64,000 bases of DNA, from the NCBI GenBank assembly GCA_964559125.1, contig CAZLGW010000012.1, forward strand, positions 79,923 to 143,922. Direction: 5' to 3'. Positions 61,653 through 64,000 of the stretch are shown here, piece by piece. The notes below the pieces were generated by a model. The model worked only from the letters and a program-made list of their open reading frames with translations. It was not told where the DNA came from and ran no database searches. The position numbers were made by a program, and so were the translations under genes. Every line of letters starts with the position of its first letter. The stretch's first letter is position 1. This DNA is from Ravibacter sp964559125. GTDB lineage: Bacteria > Bacteroidota > Bacteroidia > Cytophagales > Spirosomataceae.

Positions 61653-62837
61653 TTAATTTTCTTTAAGAGAGCGGCTACCTGTAATAGTCAATAATGCCGA
61701 ACCAAGGATACCCGACAACAAAGAAGCGATCAACACGGCAAATTTGGCCTCCGATGAATAATGTGGGATATCGGCAAACGACAGCATGGCAATAAAGATC
61801 GACATTGTAAATCCTATCCCTCCCAGCATCCCGACCCCGATTATATGTCCCCAGGAGGCTTTAGCCGGTAATTGGCATAGCCCTGATTTTACGGAAATCC
61901 AGGTAGCGAGTGAAATGCCGATCGGCTTGCCGAGGAACAGACCCAGGACGATACCCAGCCCTAACGGTGTAAACAGGCCTTCTACCATACCCGCTTCCAG
62001 GGCGATGTTGGTATTGGCCAGGGCAAAGAGCGGCATGATGATAAAATTCACCGGGTTGACCAGGATGTGCTCCAGCTTTTCCAGCGGCGATTCCGTATCG
62101 TCGGTGGTAGTAGGGAGCGTCATAGCGGTGAGCACGCCGGCAATCGTCGCATGAATCCCTGAATGGTGCACGAAATACCAGGCAAACATTCCCGGAACGA
62201 GATAAAATGCCAGCTTTTTCACACCCATCCGGTTGAATATCACCGGCAAGGCCAGCGCTCCAAGCGCGTAGAGCAGGTAATTGACATGCAGCTCAGATGT
62301 ATAAAACACTGCGATGACCAGGATCGCCATCAGGTCATCGGCAATGGCCAGGGCTGCCAGGAAAATCTTCAGTGAGACAGGCACTTTCTTTCCTAACAAT
62401 GTGATGATAGCCAGGGCAAAAGCGATATCGGTTGCCATCGGGATCCCCCAACCACCCGAAGTTTCCGTACCTGAATTAAAAAAATGGTAGATCAGCGCGG
62501 GAGCAGCGACACCGCCTATTGCTGCCACTATCGGTAGTATCGCTTTGGCAGGCGTGGAAAGCTCTCCTTCTACCAGCTCTCTTTTAATCTCAAGCCCTAC
62601 CAGCAGGAAAAAGATGGCCATCAGCCCATCGTTGATCCATAGCAAAACCGGATATCGCAAATGTACAGAGCCGAAGTCTCTGCCGATTTCAGTACCCAGC
62701 AGGCTTTCAAATGCCGGACCAAGACTCGAATTTGCAATAGAAAGAGAGATTAAAACACAGCACAACAATATAATTCCCCCTACCGAACCAGACTTAAGAA
62801 ACTCTTTGAAAGATTTGAGATTGATCAGTTTTACCAT
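61653..62837 (-). CDS. nhaA: Na+/H+ antiporter NhaA
   Basis: Antiporter of about 394 residues. The two key aspartates are in AIADDLMAILVIAVFYT, matching Asp163/Asp164 of E. coli NhaA, and ATDIAFALAIITLLGKKVP carries the Asp133 equivalent of helix IV. The first loop and helices (PVLLWINDGLMAIFFLLVGLEIKRELVEGELS) are typical. I start at ATG 62837; a GTG at 62843 adds two residues. It expels sodium in exchange for protons. Confidence 0.95.
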   Translation of the reverse strand: MVKLINLKSFKEFLKSGSVGGIILLCCVLISLSIANSSLGPAFESLLGTEIGRDFGSVHLRYPVLLWINDGLMAIFFLLVGLEIKRELVEGELSTPAKAILPIVAAIGGVAAPALIYHFFNSGTETSGGWGIPMATDIAFALAIITLLGKKVPVSLKIFLAALAIADDLMAILVIAVFYTSELHVNYLLYALGALALPVIFNRMGVKKLAFYLVPGMFAWYFVHHSGIHATIAGVLTAMTLPTTTDDTESPLEKLEHILVNPVNFIIMPLFALANTNIALEAGMVEGLFTPLGLGIVLGLFLGKPIGISLATWISVKSGLCQLPAKASWGHIIGVGMLGGIGFTMSIFIAMLSFADIPHYSSEAKFAVLIASLLSGILGSALLTITGSRSLKEN

Positions 62838-62997
62838 GCGCACAAAATTAGGGATCGGTTTGGTTAAACCTTGAAAAACCTGTCTGTTTGACTAATTTTT
62901 AGATTAAATACCGATATTCGCAGCCGCTGTTGCCAGTGTTATTTAAAGTTCTGTGAGGCATCCATACTAAGCCGGCCGTTTGCCGAATCATGGAGTT

Positions 62998-64000
62998 ATG
63001 GGGGTAAATAAAAAGAAATACCTACTAAAACAACGCATCGATAAGGTACTGCTCTACTTGGGCGTGGTAGTTTCAATAGCGATCCTGGTACATAGCGGAT
63101 TCAATACAGATCATTCGCAGGAGGTGTTCTTTGAAAAGCTCTGCGGATACGTTTTTACTACCTATACATTTTTATTGGGAATCAAGCTCTTGCTGTCGGT
63201 CGGGAAGAAAAATTTCACGAAGATTTCCGGCTATAGCGAGCTCTTTCTGTTCCTTTACTTCTGCACGATATCACTGCTGAATACGACAGATTTCTCAATC
63301 GGGGAGTTTCATATAGTCCCCGCGGAATGGATGTATGTGGGCTTTTTCGGTGTGACAATCATTGAATTTTCCAAAACCACTCTTTTCTTTGATCAATACT
63401 ACTTCAACCCGACCCTGCTCTTTGTGCTCAGTTTTCTGGCCCTAATCCTTGCCGGGACCATTCTTTTGCTGCTGCCCCGTTCTACGACCGGTGCAGGCCT
63501 GAACTTCGTGGATGCCCTTTTTATGTCAACCAGTGCAGTATGCATCACAGGGCTATCGGTGGTTGATGTTCCAACCGACCTGACTGCTTACGGACAGACG
63601 ATTTTAATACTGCTGGTACAATTAGGGGGATTGGGTATGATGACCTTCACCGGATTTTTCGGCTATTTTTTTTCCGGGGGGTTCTCCTATAAAAACCAAT
63701 TGCTGTACACCCAGCTTATAGGAGAAAATAAAGTCAGCTCTGTCATTAAAACCCTTTACAAGATCATTCTGGCTACCCTGCTTTTTGAAGCCATCGGTGC
63801 GGCGGTAATCTATTTTACGGTAGAGCCCGAACTGTTCAGCCATAATGGAGAGCGTCTTTTTTTTGCGATTTTCCATGCGATTTCCGCATTTTGCAATGCC
63901 GGTTTTTCTACTTTGCCTGACGGGCTTCATCATCCGCTCCTACGTTTTAATTATCCGCTGCTCCTGATGATCACCGGGCTTTTTGTCCTGGGCGGGCTGG
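62998..64000 (+). CDS. TrkH/KtrB-family potassium transporter, N-terminal part (3' end outside window)
   Basis: The first 334 residues of a TrkH/KtrB-type potassium translocator; no stop occurs before the window edge. After three to four N-terminal hydrophobic segments, the first pore-loop filter is MSTSAVCITGLSVVD, followed by LLVQLGGLGMMTFTGF; the second begins with FHAISAFCNAGFSTL. The repeated M1-P-M2 architecture is that of the superfamily of K+ transporters. The start is ATG 62998 (MGVNKKKYLLKQRIDKVL). It is divergent from nhaA with 160 bases between. Confidence 0.93.
   Translation, partial: MGVNKKKYLLKQRIDKVLLYLGVVVSIAILVHSGFNTDHSQEVFFEKLCGYVFTTYTFLLGIKLLLSVGKKNFTKISGYSELFLFLYFCTISLLNTTDFSIGEFHIVPAEWMYVGFFGVTIIEFSKTTLFFDQYYFNPTLLFVLSFLALILAGTILLLLPRSTTGAGLNFVDALFMSTSAVCITGLSVVDVPTDLTAYGQTILILLVQLGGLGMMTFTGFFGYFFSGGFSYKNQLLYTQLIGENKVSSVIKTLYKIILATLLFEAIGAAVIYFTVEPELFSHNGERLFFAIFHAISAFCNAGFSTLPDGLHHPLLRFNYPLLLMITGLFVLGGL

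Noticed and set aside
62843..62850. TAATTTTG on the minus strand directly upstream of nhaA, resembling a -7 box
   Set aside because: It would place the transcript start at the start codon and has no -33 partner at the right distance.

Overview
The window looks like the chromosome of a free-living member of the Bacteroidota, most likely a Cytophagales (Spirosomataceae/Dyadobacter-like) bacterium. The reasons are three SusC/SusD outer-membrane pairs, two of them controlled by ECF sigma/FecR pairs, a giant secreted protein ending in a type IX secretion (T9SS) sorting domain, Tat-exported Gfo/Idh/MocA and TIM-barrel enzymes, a DUF1080 (3-keto-glycoside hydrolase-like) protein, and several promoters with the Bacteroidota -7 box TAnnTTTG. 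The genus is inference. I saw no rRNA, tRNA, CRISPR array, transposase or prophage.

Layout. 1-3850: end of a SusC gene, its SusD lipoprotein and an exported DapA/NanA-family aldolase, meeting araB tail to tail (3840-5489, minus). 5676-7505: a ROK sugar kinase and an SDR oxidoreductase (minus). 7640-15687: housekeeping block with an MlaE/MlaF-type lipid ABC pair, a polysaccharide flippase, an exported sugar-isomerase-like TIM barrel, a Nudix hydrolase, a LysE exporter, accD, smpB, a DUF4160/DUF2442 pair and an HNH endonuclease. 15857-19581: hexuronate-type MFS permease and an exported cytochrome/dehydrogenase, separated by an 8-bp tandem repeat. 19582-25469: a 1.1-kb non-coding stretch with a good promoter and competing inverted repeats, then a 1576-residue surface protein with six related repeats. 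25536-30049: DUF2218-methyltransferase fusion, glycosidase-like TIM barrel and amidohydrolase.

30349-46583 holds two sigma-FecR-SusC-SusD loci facing each other across a shared terminator at 39424-39458. The plus-strand locus continues into a Gfo/Idh/MocA oxidoreductase and a DUF1080 protein, a pairing that suggests oxidation of a glycoside to its 3-keto form followed by cleavage. The minus-strand locus carries only SusC and a SusD-like_2 protein, paralogous to the pair at the left edge.

47061-51262: a 7TM sensor kinase/LuxR response regulator pair and an AbiEi/AbiEii toxin-antitoxin pair. 51543-58681: a minus-strand accessory cluster of small ligand-binding proteins (five VOC, three SRPBCC/AHSA1 proteins, one SnoaL-like, one DUF1569) driven in part by an ArsR repressor with two tandem operators. 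This cluster also holds the most unusual structure in the window: an AraC-type regulator that runs out of frame into the 3' end of a Crp/Fnr gene, plus a duplicated Crp-tail/promoter segment 1.3 kb away. 58803-64000: ion and stress physiology (DUF4199 membrane protein, AgcS symporter, UspA, NhaA and the start of a TrkH-type potassium transporter cut by the window edge).

The strongest candidates for something undescribed are the regulator scar and duplicated promoter unit (56128-58290), the tandem ArsR operators (55070-55111), and the six-repeat T9SS protein with its long structured leader (19802-25469).
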